This document shows positions 8,359 through 16,668 of a DNA stretch of 64,000 bases, in pieces. The position numbers and the translations under genes are program-made. The notes beneath the pieces are model-generated. The model was given only the letters and a program-made list of their open reading frames with translations, was not told where the DNA came from and made no database searches. Position 1 is the stretch's first letter. Each line of letters starts with the position of its first letter. This DNA comes from Antarcticimicrobium luteum (GTDB lineage Bacteria > Pseudomonadota > Alphaproteobacteria > Rhodobacterales > Rhodobacteraceae), in the NCBI RefSeq assembly GCF_004358185.1, contig NZ_SMUV01000072.1:62001-126000 (forward strand), read 5' to 3'.

Positions 8359-10290
8359 TCAGTCCTCTTCGTCCTCCAGACGGACCAGCGCCGCCCCGGC
8401 CTCGACCTGCGATCCCGCCGCGGCCAGAACCTCGGCGACCACGCCGTCGCGCGCGGCGGTCAGCGTATGCTCCATCTTCATCGCCTCCAGAACGGCAAGC
8501 TTCTGACCCGCCTCCACCGAATCTCCGGCGGCGACGAAAACCGCCTTGACCAGCCCCGGCATTGGCGCCTCGATCAGGTTGCCGGCCGCCGCTCCCTCTG
8601 CCGCGCGGTCGAGCGGATCGATCACGGTGAACACCGATCCCGGCCCGTCGAAGAGGGTGATCTCCGACCCGGTCCGCGCCATCGGAACCGCGCGCGCACC
8701 ATCCAGGCGCCAGCCGGCGTCGTCGCGCCGCGCGTCGACCTCCCGGCCATCCACCACGATCCGGGCGTTGTCCGGCCCGCTCGACCGGATCACGGCCGAG
8801 ATCTCCTCGTCCGCGTGTTTCAGCGTCACGCTTCGTGCCAGCGGCGCCCAGAGGGTAAAGCCGGTCATCGGTCCCGCCAGCCCGGCGGCGGCGAGCGCCG
8901 CCTGCGCCACCAGCCGCGGCGCGGGCGGAACGGATCGAGTCAGCGCGTCCAGATCGCGCTCGATCAGTCCGGTATCGACGTCACCCGCCGCGAACCCCGC
9001 ATGCCGTGTCAGCGCGCCGAGGAAGGCCAGGTTGGTGACCGATCCCGCAACCTCGCTCTGTTCCAGCGCACGGGTCATGCGGGCCAGGGCGATCGCCCGG
9101 GTCGGACCATCGGTGATCACCTTTGCGATCATCGGATCGTAGAACGGGCTGATGGTGTCCCCCGCCCGCACGCCGCTGTCGATACGAACGCCTGCGGGAA
9201 ACTCCAGATGGGTCAGCGTGCCGGTCGCGGGCAGGAACCCCTTGGGCACATCCTCGGCATAAAGCCGGGATTCGAAGGCATGGCCGCTGAGCGTGATCTG
9301 ATCCTGCGCCAGCGGCAGCGGCTCGCCGGCCGCGACGCGGAGCTGCCATTCGACAAGGTCGATGCCGGTGATCGCCTCGGTCACCGGATGTTCGACCTGA
9401 AGCCGCGTGTTCATCTCCATGAACCAGAACCGGTCGGAGCGCAGCCCGTCGGAGCCGTCGACGATAAACTCGATGGTGCCCGCGCCCTTGTAACCGATGG
9501 CGCGGGCAGCCCGCACCGCGGCCTCGCCCATCGCCGCGCGCATTTCCTGCGTCATGCCGGGCGCCGGGGCCTCTTCGATCACTTTCTGGTGGCGGCGCTG
9601 GAGCGAGCAGTCGCGTTCAAAGAGGTGCACCGCCTCGGTGCCGTCGCCAAAGACCTGCACCTCGATATGGCGCGGCTTTTCGACGTATTTCTCGATCAGC
9701 ACGGCCTCGTTGCCAAAGGCGGTGCGGGCCTCGCCCTTTGCGCTCTCAAGCGCCGCGGCGAAATCCTCGGGGCGCGTCACCTTGCGCATACCCTTGCCAC
9801 CGCCGCCAGCCACCGCCTTGATCAGCACCGGATAGCCGATGGTGTCGGCGGCGCCCGACAGATGCTCGGGGTCCTGGTTCTGCCCGTGATAGCCTGGCAC
9901 GACCGGAACCCCGGCCTCTTCCATCAGCTTCTTGGCGGCGTCTTTCAGCCCCATGGCGCGGATCGCCTGCGCCGAGGGGCCGATGAAGGTGAGCCCGGCG
10001 GTCTCCACCGCCTCGACGAAATCGGGGTTTTCGGACAAAAAACCATAGCCGGGGTGGATCGCCCGGGCGCCGGTGACCAGCGCGGCCTGGATGATCACAT
10101 CGCCGCGCAGATAGCTTTCGGCCGGAGCCGAGGCGCCGATATGTACGCTTTCATCGGCCAATTGTACATGTTTGGCCCCCGCGTCGGCGTCGGAATAGAC
10201 CGCCACCGTCCGCACCCCGAGGGCGCGGGCGCTCTCGATCACGCGGCAGGCGATTTCGCCGCGATTGGCGATCAGGATCTTGGAGAACAT
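8359..10290 (-). CDS. mccA: Methylcrotonyl-CoA carboxylase, biotin-carboxylase/biotin-carrier subunit
   Basis: The alpha subunit carboxylates its own biotin with ATP and bicarbonate for transfer to 3-methylcrotonyl-CoA. The 643 residues contain an N-terminal biotin carboxylase domain (FSKILIANRGEIACRVI at the start; ATP-grasp glycine loop VAGGGGKGMRKV). A middle BT-type region follows, then a C-terminal biotinyl domain with LEAMKMEHTL, biotin attached at K605. Acetyl- and propionyl-CoA carboxylase alpha subunits look similar. The assignment to methylcrotonyl-CoA rests on the cluster with mccB, ivd, HMG-CoA lyase and the hydratase. ATG 10290 gives the conserved family N-terminus. Also called liuD. 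Confidence 0.93.
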   Translation of the reverse strand: MFSKILIANRGEIACRVIESARALGVRTVAVYSDADAGAKHVQLADESVHIGASAPAESYLRGDVIIQAALVTGARAIHPGYGFLSENPDFVEAVETAGLTFIGPSAQAIRAMGLKDAAKKLMEEAGVPVVPGYHGQNQDPEHLSGAADTIGYPVLIKAVAGGGGKGMRKVTRPEDFAAALESAKGEARTAFGNEAVLIEKYVEKPRHIEVQVFGDGTEAVHLFERDCSLQRRHQKVIEEAPAPGMTQEMRAAMGEAAVRAARAIGYKGAGTIEFIVDGSDGLRSDRFWFMEMNTRLQVEHPVTEAITGIDLVEWQLRVAAGEPLPLAQDQITLSGHAFESRLYAEDVPKGFLPATGTLTHLEFPAGVRIDSGVRAGDTISPFYDPMIAKVITDGPTRAIALARMTRALEQSEVAGSVTNLAFLGALTRHAGFAAGDVDTGLIERDLDALTRSVPPAPRLVAQAALAAAGLAGPMTGFTLWAPLARSVTLKHADEEISAVIRSSGPDNARIVVDGREVDARRDDAGWRLDGARAVPMARTGSEITLFDGPGSVFTVIDPLDRAAEGAAAGNLIEAPMPGLVKAVFVAAGDSVEAGQKLAVLEAMKMEHTLTAARDGVVAEVLAAAGSQVEAGAALVRLEDEED

Positions 10291-10320
10291 GCGTCAGGTC
10301 CTTTCATCTGCCGCGGAGCC

Positions 10321-10404
10321 GGGGCGCTGCCCCTCGTCATTGTCGCTTGGACCAATGGCGCGCCAAGGGCGACCCCCGGAATATTTGAGGTAAGAGGAAG
10401 AAGG
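10321..10404 (+). repeat. Intergenic repeat, copy C
   Basis: The spacer between mccA and the nitronate monooxygenase-like gene contains a hairpin GGGGC-GCT-GCCCC (10321-10333). After about 40 bases come CCCGGAATATTTGAGG and a purine-rich AAGAGGAAGAAGG tail (10375-10404). This is a diverged copy of the element seen at 3305 and 8306. Confidence 0.4.
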
Positions 10405-10417
10405 AAAACGGCGCGCG

Positions 10418-11392
10418 TCATTGCACCCGCCTTTTCCAGCCGCCGGCGAGCAGCGCCTCGGCCTTCGTGACCATGGCGGTCAGGATGTCTGCCGCCGGCG
10501 GGCGGTCGTGGATCAGCCCGGCGGCCTCGCCCACAAAGGTATTGGCGCGGGCCGGATCGCCGGCGTCCCAGCCTTTTTTCCAATCGGCGGCAATCGCATC
10601 GGCATGGGCGGCCAGCCCCTCGGGGTCGTCGTGCCAACGCTCGGTGACCGGGTTTTTCAGCACCCGCGCGGTGAACCGGCCGGGCCAGGTCAGACCACGC
10701 GCCACGTCCATCACCGTGCTGCGGATGGTGTCGTCGCCGCTGGCGGCGATGGCGGCCTCGGTCATGCCGGGCGCGGCGAGCGATTCCGCGCTGGCCCAGA
10801 ACCGCGAGCCGACCAGCACACCGTCGGCACCCAGCATCAGGGCGGCGGCCAGCCCGCGGCCATCGGCGATGCCGCCGGCCGCGACCAGCAGGGTTTCGGG
10901 CGCGTTGGCGGCGAGCCAGTCGGCCACCTCCGGCACCAGCGTCAGCGTCGCGCGTTTCTCGCCATGCCCGCCCGCCTCGGCGCCCTGGGCGACGATCACA
11001 TCCGCCCCTGCCCCGGCGGCCAGCCGGGCATCTGCCAGCGTCTGCACCTGGCAGATCAGCGGGATGCCTGCGGCGCGGATGCGGGGCGCGAAGGACGTGG
11101 GATCGCCGAAGGAGAGGAAGATCGCGGCGGGTTTGCGCGCCAGCACATCATCCAGAAGATCCGGCGTTTCCGCCAGCCTCCAGGTGATGAAGCCACAGCC
11201 GACGGCGGTGTTGCCCGCCGCGCCAAACTCCCGCGCGATCCAATCGGCGTCGCAATAGGCGCCGCCGATCAGGCCCAGGCCCCCGGCACGGCTCACCGCC
11301 GCCGCCAGCCGCCCGCCGGTGGCCAGCGCCATCGGCGCGCAAAGCACCGGGTGGTCAATGCCGAAACGGTCTGTCAGTCGGGTTTCGATCAT
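10418..11392 (-). CDS. Nitronate monooxygenase-like FMN enzyme (2-nitropropane dioxygenase family)
   Basis: A 324-residue TIM-barrel flavoprotein. The N-terminal RFGIDHPVLCAPMALATGG, the glycine-rich AQGAEAGGH (FMN phosphate region and catalytic-histidine area) and AAGGIADGRGLAAALMLGADGV are hallmarks of the NMO/2-NPD family. ATG 11392 is preferred, with GGGGGA about 7 bases upstream. Family members oxidise alkyl nitronates, but many are of unknown function. The gene sits between the two methylcrotonyl-CoA carboxylase subunit genes and so is probably co-expressed with leucine degradation. A true substrate in that pathway is not known to me. No key segment is missing. Confidence 0.83.
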   Translation of the reverse strand: MIETRLTDRFGIDHPVLCAPMALATGGRLAAAVSRAGGLGLIGGAYCDADWIAREFGAAGNTAVGCGFITWRLAETPDLLDDVLARKPAAIFLSFGDPTSFAPRIRAAGIPLICQVQTLADARLAAGAGADVIVAQGAEAGGHGEKRATLTLVPEVADWLAANAPETLLVAAGGIADGRGLAAALMLGADGVLVGSRFWASAESLAAPGMTEAAIAASGDDTIRSTVMDVARGLTWPGRFTARVLKNPVTERWHDDPEGLAAHADAIAADWKKGWDAGDPARANTFVGEAAGLIHDRPPAADILTAMVTKAEALLAGGWKRRVQ

Positions 11393-11426
11393 GGCGTGTC
11401 CCCCTTTGGTCCGCGTCCTGCCCACA

Positions 11427-13031
11427 TTACATCCGGAACACGCCGAAGCGGGTGTCTTCGATCGGCGCGTTGAGCGCGGCGCTGAGGCTTAGGGCCAGCA
11501 CCTGCCGCGTCTTGCGCGGGTCGACCACGCCGTCGTCCCAGAGCCGGGCGGCGGCGTAGAGCGGGTGCGACTGGCGTTCGAACATCTCCAGCGTCGGGCG
11601 TTTGAACTCGGCCTCCTCCTCGTCCGACCAGGTGCCGCCCGAGCGTTCGATGCCGTCGCGTTTCACCGTGGCGAGCACGCCGGCGGCCTGTTCGCCGCCC
11701 ATCACCGAGATGCGGGAATTGGGCCAGGTCCACAGGAACCGTGGCTGATAGGCGCGGCCCGCCATACCGTAGTTGCCCGCCCCGAAGGAGCCGCCGACCA
11801 GCATGGTGATCTTGGGCACATTGGTGGTGGCGACAGCCGTGACCATCTTGGCGCCATGGCGCGCGATGCCCTCGTTCTCGTATTTACGCCCGACCATGAA
11901 GCCGGTGATGTTCTGCAGGAAAACCAGCGGGATATGACGCTGGCTGCAAAGCTCGACGAAATGGGCCACCTTCTGCGCAGCCTCGGAGAACAGCACGCCG
12001 TTGTTGGCCACGATCCCCACCGGGCAGCCCATGACATGGGCAAAGCCGGTGACGATGGTCTCGCCAAAGCGTGGCTTGAACTCGTCAAAGCGCGATCCGT
12101 CGACCACGCGCGCGATCACCTCGCGGATGTCATAGGGGGTGCGCAGCCCGGCCGGCACGGCACCGAGGATCTCGTCGGGGTCATAGGCGGGATCTTCCGG
12201 CGATTGCCATTGCACGGTCTGTGGTCTGGCGCGGTTGAGGTGGCTGACGGCCCGGCGGGCCAGCGCCAGCGCGTGGGCGTCGTCCTCGGCCAGGTAGTCG
12301 GCGACGCCGGAAAGGCGCGTATGCACGTCGCCGCCGCCCAGATCCTCGGCGCTGACCACCTCGCCGGTGGCCGCCTTGACCAGTGGCGGACCGGCCAGAA
12401 AGATGGTGCCCTGATCCTTGACGATGATGGTGACGTCCGACATCGCCGGCACATAGGCGCCGCCGGCGGTGCAGGAGCCCATCACCACGGCGATCTGCGG
12501 GATGCCACGGGCCGACATATTGGCCTGATTATAGAAGATGCGGCCGAAGTGGTCACGGTCGGGAAACACCTCGTCCTGCTGCGGCAGGTTGGCGCCGCCG
12601 CTGTCCACCAGATAGACGCATGGCAGGGCGCATTCGGCGGCGATCTCCTGCGCGCGCAGGTGCTTCTTGACCGTCATCGGGTAGTAAGTGCCGCCCTTTA
12701 CCGTGGCGTCGTTGCAGACGACCATGACCTCTTGCCCGTGGACCCGGCCGATGCCGGCGATCACGCCGGCGCAGGGGGCAGCGTTGTCATACATGTCATG
12801 GGCGGCGGTGGCACCGATTTCGAGAAAGGGCGAGCCGGGATCAAGCAGGTTGGCCACCCGCTCGCGCGGCAGCATCTTGCCGCGCGAGACATGGCGCGCG
12901 CGGGATTTTTCGCCGCCGCCCTCGGCGGCCAGATCGGCGGCGGCGCGGATGGTTTCCAGCGCCTCCAGATGGGCGGCGCGGTTGGCCTGAAACTCCTCGG
13001 ACGAGGGAATGATCTTGGACGTCAGTTTCAT
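11427..13031 (-). CDS. mccB: Methylcrotonyl-CoA carboxylase, carboxyltransferase (beta) subunit
   Basis: Transfers CO2 from carboxybiotin to 3-methylcrotonyl-CoA, giving 3-methylglutaconyl-CoA. The 534 residues match MCC beta subunits. Visible features are [19 protein letters not shown] near the N-terminus, the acyl-CoA site [15 protein letters not shown], and [15 protein letters not shown] with [16 protein letters not shown] in the C-terminal half. ATG 13031 gives [14 protein letters not shown], the usual N-terminus. The preceding synthetase gene ends inside this start codon (ATGA overlap), so the two are translationally coupled. Also called liuB. The pairing with mccA and the rest of the cluster makes the substrate assignment firm. 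Confidence 0.95.
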   Translation of the reverse strand: MKLTSKIIPSSEEFQANRAAHLEALETIRAAADLAAEGGGEKSRARHVSRGKMLPRERVANLLDPGSPFLEIGATAAHDMYDNAAPCAGVIAGIGRVHGQEVMVVCNDATVKGGTYYPMTVKKHLRAQEIAAECALPCVYLVDSGGANLPQQDEVFPDRDHFGRIFYNQANMSARGIPQIAVVMGSCTAGGAYVPAMSDVTIIVKDQGTIFLAGPPLVKAATGEVVSAEDLGGGDVHTRLSGVADYLAEDDAHALALARRAVSHLNRARPQTVQWQSPEDPAYDPDEILGAVPAGLRTPYDIREVIARVVDGSRFDEFKPRFGETIVTGFAHVMGCPVGIVANNGVLFSEAAQKVAHFVELCSQRHIPLVFLQNITGFMVGRKYENEGIARHGAKMVTAVATTNVPKITMLVGGSFGAGNYGMAGRAYQPRFLWTWPNSRISVMGGEQAAGVLATVKRDGIERSGGTWSDEEEAEFKRPTLEMFERQSHPLYAAARLWDDGVVDPRKTRQVLALSLSAALNAPIEDTRFGVFRM

Positions 13032-14566
13032 TGTTCGGCCTCCTGTTCCGCCGTAGCGCGGCGTTTCAATTCCTTGCGGATCACCTTGCCGGTGACCGTC
13101 ATCGGCAGGGCATCGAGAAAGGTGATTTCCCTTGGGTACGAATAGCTTGCCAGACGATCCTTGACGTAGGACTGCAGCTCCTGCTCGGTCGCCTCGACAC
13201 CGGGTTTCAGCACCACATAGGCCTTGACGATCTCGGTGCGCAGCGGATCGGGCTTGCCGACCACGCCGACGGTCGCAACCGCCGGATGGGTCATCAGGCA
13301 ATCCTCGATCTCGGCCGGGCCGATGCGGTAGCCGGCAGAGGTGATCACATCGTCCTCGCGCCCGACAAACCGCAGATAGCCCCCTTCCCAGATGCCGCGA
13401 TCACCGGTGATCAGCCAGTTGCCGCGAAACTTTTCGGCCGTGGCCTGCGGGTTGTTCCAGTATTCCAGCAGCATGGAGGCGGAACCGCGGCGCACGGCGA
13501 CGTCGCCCTCCTCCATCGTCTCGTGGGCGTCTGCGTCCAGCACGGCGATCTCGTGCCCCGGCACCGGCTTGCCGATGCAGCCGGGGCGCGCGGGGAAATC
13601 GGCACCGCAACTGGAGACGATCATGTTGCATTCGGTCTGGCCGTAGAATTCGTTGATCTCGAGGCCAAAGGCGTGACGGCCCCAGGCCAGCATCTCGGCG
13701 CCCAGAGGCTCGCCCCCCGAGGCGATCGAGCGCAGGCCGGGGATACAGTGATCCGCCGCCTTCAGCATGCGCAGTGCGGTTGGCGGGAAAAACACATTCC
13801 TGACAGCAGCCTGCGCGATGATCTTTGCGGCGCCTTCCGGGCTGAATTTCTCCATCCGCGCGGCCACCACCGGCACGCCCAGCACCAGCCCCGGCATCAG
13901 AACATCAAAGAGACCACCGATCCACGCCCAGTCGGCGGGCGTCCAGAGGCAATCGCCGGGCTGGCCCAGATGATCGTGGCTGAGCGCGACGCCCGGCAGA
14001 TGGCCGGTGAGCACCCGGTGCCCTTGCAGCGCACCCTTGGGGCTGCCGGTGGTGCCCGAGGTATAGATCAGGACGGCGGGATCCTCCGGCCCGGTGTCGG
14101 CGAAAGCGACCGGATCGCCTTCGAGGCCCGCTTCGTCGGCCATCAGCGGCCGGGCCAGATCGCCGAGCAATGCGGCCCCCTCCGGGTCGGTCAGCACCAG
14201 GCGCGCGCCGGCATCCCCGACCCGGCTGCGCAGCGCGTCCTGCTTGAAGAGTTTGAACAAGGGCACGGAAATCGCGCCGATTTTCCAGATCGCCAGATGC
14301 GCCGCGGCGCACCAGGGCGATTGGCTGAGCAGCACGCCCACCCTGTCACCGCGCGCCACCCCCTCGGCCAGCAGCCGGCGGGAGAGGCCGTCGGCCATGT
14401 CCGCCAATGCGCCCCGGGTCACGTCGCGGCGGTCCGCTCCGGTCAGATCGATCACCGCCAGCGCCTCGCCGGACCCGCCCAGCGCCTGCGCCGCCATGTT
14501 CAGCCGTGGCGGCATGTCCCAGCCGCCCGCTGAGGTCAATCCGGGTATGATCCTGGCGGAAGTCAC
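13028..14566 (-). CDS. AMP-forming acyl-CoA synthetase of the leucine/isovalerate cluster
   Basis: A 512-residue adenylate-forming ligase: [12 protein letters not shown] is the ATP-phosphate loop, FYGQTECNM the adenine-site motif, [20 protein letters not shown] the hinge, and [11 protein letters not shown] carries the catalytic lysine. Such enzymes activate a carboxylic acid to its CoA ester via an acyl-adenylate. Placement directly upstream of mccB suggests a branched short-chain acid (isovalerate or methylcrotonate) or acetoacetate as substrate; this is inference. The start is GTG 14566, giving [21 protein letters not shown]; the WDMPPRLN segment aligns with the usual family N-terminus. A TATAAT lies close upstream and a divergent OmpW gene begins at 14713. 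Confidence 0.87.
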   Translation of the reverse strand: MTSARIIPGLTSAGGWDMPPRLNMAAQALGGSGEALAVIDLTGADRRDVTRGALADMADGLSRRLLAEGVARGDRVGVLLSQSPWCAAAHLAIWKIGAISVPLFKLFKQDALRSRVGDAGARLVLTDPEGAALLGDLARPLMADEAGLEGDPVAFADTGPEDPAVLIYTSGTTGSPKGALQGHRVLTGHLPGVALSHDHLGQPGDCLWTPADWAWIGGLFDVLMPGLVLGVPVVAARMEKFSPEGAAKIIAQAAVRNVFFPPTALRMLKAADHCIPGLRSIASGGEPLGAEMLAWGRHAFGLEINEFYGQTECNMIVSSCGADFPARPGCIGKPVPGHEIAVLDADAHETMEEGDVAVRRGSASMLLEYWNNPQATAEKFRGNWLITGDRGIWEGGYLRFVGREDDVITSAGYRIGPAEIEDCLMTHPAVATVGVVGKPDPLRTEIVKAYVVLKPGVEATEQELQSYVKDRLASYSYPREITFLDALPMTVTGKVIRKELKRRATAEQEAEQ

Positions 14567-14583
14567 AGTGCACCCAATTGAAA

Positions 14584-14589
14584 ATTATA
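14584..14589 (-). promoter_or_regulatory. Candidate -10 element (TATAAT) of the acyl-CoA synthetase gene
   Basis: A perfect TATAAT on the minus strand sits in an AT-rich island (14577-14612) inside an otherwise GC-rich divergent spacer. It would place transcription start about 11 bases before the GTG, a very short leader. No convincing -35 is present at normal spacing (TCTATT at 14612-14607), so an activator may be needed. Confidence 0.35.
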
Positions 14590-14712
14590 CATTTTTCTAT
14601 CTTCCGAATAGATTTCGCCAGCTCCGGACCCGCGCCCGAGTTGATCCAGATCAGCGTTCGCCGCCGCGACCGGCGCAATGGTCCGGCCACAAACATAAGA
14701 AAGGACAGAACG

Positions 14713-15318
14713 ATGACACGCCAAACCGCTGTACTGCTTTTTTCCACCGCCCTGGCTGCGGCTCTCGCCGGGCCGCTGGCGGCGCAGTCCAAGGGGGATT
14801 GGACGGTTGGTGTCGGGTTCGGCTATGTCGTTCCTAAATCCGACAACGGCACACTGGCCGGCGGGGCTGCGACCATCGGCGAGAGCGCTCGCCCGACGTT
14901 TACGGGTGAATATTTCTTCCGCGACAATTGGGGGATCGAGCTGCTGGCGGCCGCGCCGTTCAAACATGACGTCAACATCGGCGGGGCCTACGCCGCGACG
15001 GTCAAGCAACTGCCGCCGACGCTGTCGGTGAACTATCACTTCCCCACGCAGACGGCCTTTGCCCCCTTTGTCGGCCTCGGTTTGAACTACACCACCTTCT
15101 TCGACGAGACCTCGCCGCTGGGCGTTGTCCGGGTCGAGGATTCCCTTGGGCTGGCGGCGCATGCCGGTCTCGACTATGCGATCAGCGACCGCGGTTCGCT
15201 TCGGATGGATGTCCGCTGGGTCAACATCAACTCGGATGTGACATTGAACGGCGCCTATATCGGCGAGGCCGAGATCGACCCGCTGGTCTGGGGCATTTCC
15301 TACGTCCACCGCTTCTGA
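14713..15318 (+). CDS. OmpW-family outer membrane beta-barrel protein
   Basis: A 201-residue exported protein. A signal peptide (MTRQTAVLLFSTALAAALAGPLAAQ) precedes repeated amphipathic strands. The OmpW-type segment FAPFVGLGLNYTTFFDE is present, and it ends with an aromatic C-terminal strand terminating in phenylalanine (GISYVHRF) as expected for BAM substrates. OmpW proteins form narrow 8-stranded channels for small hydrophobic compounds. ATG 14713 follows AAAGGACAG, a good ribosome binding site. It is the only plus-strand gene within the leucine cluster and is divergent from the synthetase. Uptake of hydrophobic acids feeding the cluster is possible but inferred. A strong hairpin follows it. 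Confidence 0.88.
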   Translation: MTRQTAVLLFSTALAAALAGPLAAQSKGDWTVGVGFGYVVPKSDNGTLAGGAATIGESARPTFTGEYFFRDNWGIELLAAAPFKHDVNIGGAYAATVKQLPPTLSVNYHFPTQTAFAPFVGLGLNYTTFFDETSPLGVVRVEDSLGLAAHAGLDYAISDRGSLRMDVRWVNINSDVTLNGAYIGEAEIDPLVWGISYVHRF

Positions 15319-15360
15319 TCCTCCCACCGGCGCCGGGCGGCCTGCCCGGCGTTGTCGATC

Positions 15361-15400
15361 GGTCCGCGCGTCTCCCTCGGTCGCGCGGACCGTTTGCGTT
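15361..15400 (+). terminator. Rho-independent-like terminator after ompW
   Basis: A perfect 10-base stem (GGTCCGCGCG at 15361-15370 with CGCGCGGACC at 15382-15391) is followed by GTTTGCGTTT. A second hairpin, GCCGGGC/GCCCGGC, lies just before it (15332-15350). It separates ompW from the convergent ivd. Confidence 0.6.
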
Positions 15401-15413
15401 TCAGGGCCGCCGA

Positions 15414-16577
15414 TCAGGCCATAGCGCCCATCAGTTCGCGCCCGATCAGCATGCGGCGGATCTCGCTGGTGCCGGCACCGATCTCCATCAGCTTGGCGTC
15501 GCGGAAGATGCGGCTGACAGCGGCATCGGACAAAAAGCCCGCCCCGCCCATCGCCTGCACCGCCTGATGCGCCTGCTTCATCGCCTCCTCCGAGGCGTAA
15601 AGACAGCAGGCGGCGGCATCCTGGCGGGTGACGGTGCCCTTGTCGCAGGCCTTGGCGACCTCATAGACATAGGCGCGGGCCGAGTTCATCGCGGTATACA
15701 TGTCGGCGATCTTGCCCTGCATCAGCTGGAAGTTCCCGATCGGCTGGCCGAACTGCTTGCGCTCGGCCAGATAGGGCATGATCTCGTCCAGGCAGGCGGC
15801 GATGATGCCGGTGCCGATACCGGCCAGAACCACGCGCTCATAATCGAGCCCGGACATCAGAACGCGCACGCCCTTGCCCTCTTCGCCCAGCACGTTTTCG
15901 AACGGCACTTCGCAATCGTCAAAGATCAGCTCGGCGGTGTTGGAGCCGCGCATCCCCAGCTTGTCGAAATGCGGCGAGGTGGAAAACCCCTTCATGGTCT
16001 TTTCGACGATAAAGGCGGTGATGCCTTTCGAGCCGGCCTCCGGGTCAGTCTTGGCATAGACCACCAGCGTATCGGCGTCCGGCCCGTTGGTGATCCAGTA
16101 CTTGTTGCCGTTCAGCACATAGTAGCCGTTGCGCTTTTCCGCGCGCAGTTTCATCGACACCACGTCGGAGCCGGCGCCAGGTTCGCTCATCGCCAGCGCG
16201 CCCACATGCTCGCCCGAGATCAGCCCGGGCAGGTATTTCTTCTTCTGTTCCTCGCTGCCGTTCAGCTTGATCTGATTTACGCAGAGGTTGGAATGCGCCC
16301 CATAGGACAGCGAGACCGAGGCGGAGGCGCGCGCCACCTCCTCGACCGCGATGGTATGGGCCAGATAGGACATGCCGGCACCGCCGTATTCCTCGGACAC
16401 GGTGATCCCAAGCAGACCCAGATCGCCCATTTCCCGCCAAAGCTCGGCCGGAAAGTTGTTGCTGCGGTCGATCTCGGCCGCCATCGGCTTGACCCGCTCC
16501 TGCGCCCAGCGATGCACCGCATCACGAAGCGCGTTCACATCCTCGCCCAGATCGAATTGCATTGTCGCGTTGAACAT
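15414..16577 (-). CDS. ivd: Isovaleryl-CoA dehydrogenase
   Basis: Oxidises isovaleryl-CoA to 3-methylcrotonyl-CoA, the entry step that feeds the methylcrotonyl-CoA carboxylase encoded alongside. The 387-residue acyl-CoA dehydrogenase contains [28 protein letters not shown] and [19 protein letters not shown]. Two features favour isovaleryl- over other acyl-CoA dehydrogenases. The glutamate in [12 protein letters not shown] is at the helix-G position used as catalytic base by IVD. The usual medium/short-chain base position is alanine ([11 protein letters not shown]). ATG 16577 follows GGAGGGG and gives the expected start. A palindromic operator overlaps its promoter. Also called liuA. Confidence 0.95.
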   Translation of the reverse strand: MFNATMQFDLGEDVNALRDAVHRWAQERVKPMAAEIDRSNNFPAELWREMGDLGLLGITVSEEYGGAGMSYLAHTIAVEEVARASASVSLSYGAHSNLCVNQIKLNGSEEQKKKYLPGLISGEHVGALAMSEPGAGSDVVSMKLRAEKRNGYYVLNGNKYWITNGPDADTLVVYAKTDPEAGSKGITAFIVEKTMKGFSTSPHFDKLGMRGSNTAELIFDDCEVPFENVLGEEGKGVRVLMSGLDYERVVLAGIGTGIIAACLDEIMPYLAERKQFGQPIGNFQLMQGKIADMYTAMNSARAYVYEVAKACDKGTVTRQDAAACCLYASEEAMKQAHQAVQAMGGAGFLSDAAVSRIFRDAKLMEIGAGTSEIRRMLIGRELMGAMA

Positions 16578-16592
16578 GGCCCCTCCGGCGCG

Positions 16593-16616
16593 TTTAATGA
16601 ACGTTTGTTCATTTAA
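16593..16616 (-). promoter_or_regulatory. Palindromic operator upstream of ivd
   Basis: An inverted repeat with 10-base arms, TTTAATGAAC (16593-16602) and GTTCATTTAA (16607-16616), separated by GTTT, matching at 9 of 10 positions. It lies 16 bases from the ivd start and overlaps the probable -10 box, the expected place for a repressor. The size and dyad symmetry suit a TetR-family dimer. No regulator gene for it is evident beside the cluster. Confidence 0.65.
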
Positions 16617-16642
16617 TAAGTGCAAGAAGTGAGTCGCGTCAA
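16614..16642 (-). promoter_or_regulatory. Probable ivd promoter
   Basis: On the minus strand, TTGACG (16642-16637) is followed after 17 bases by TTATTA (or after 18 by TATTAA, 16618-16613). The -10 region runs into the palindrome at 16593-16616, so a protein bound there would block polymerase. Confidence 0.5.
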
Positions 16643-16668
16643 GCGCGGCTTGTCACTCGGGCCCGACG

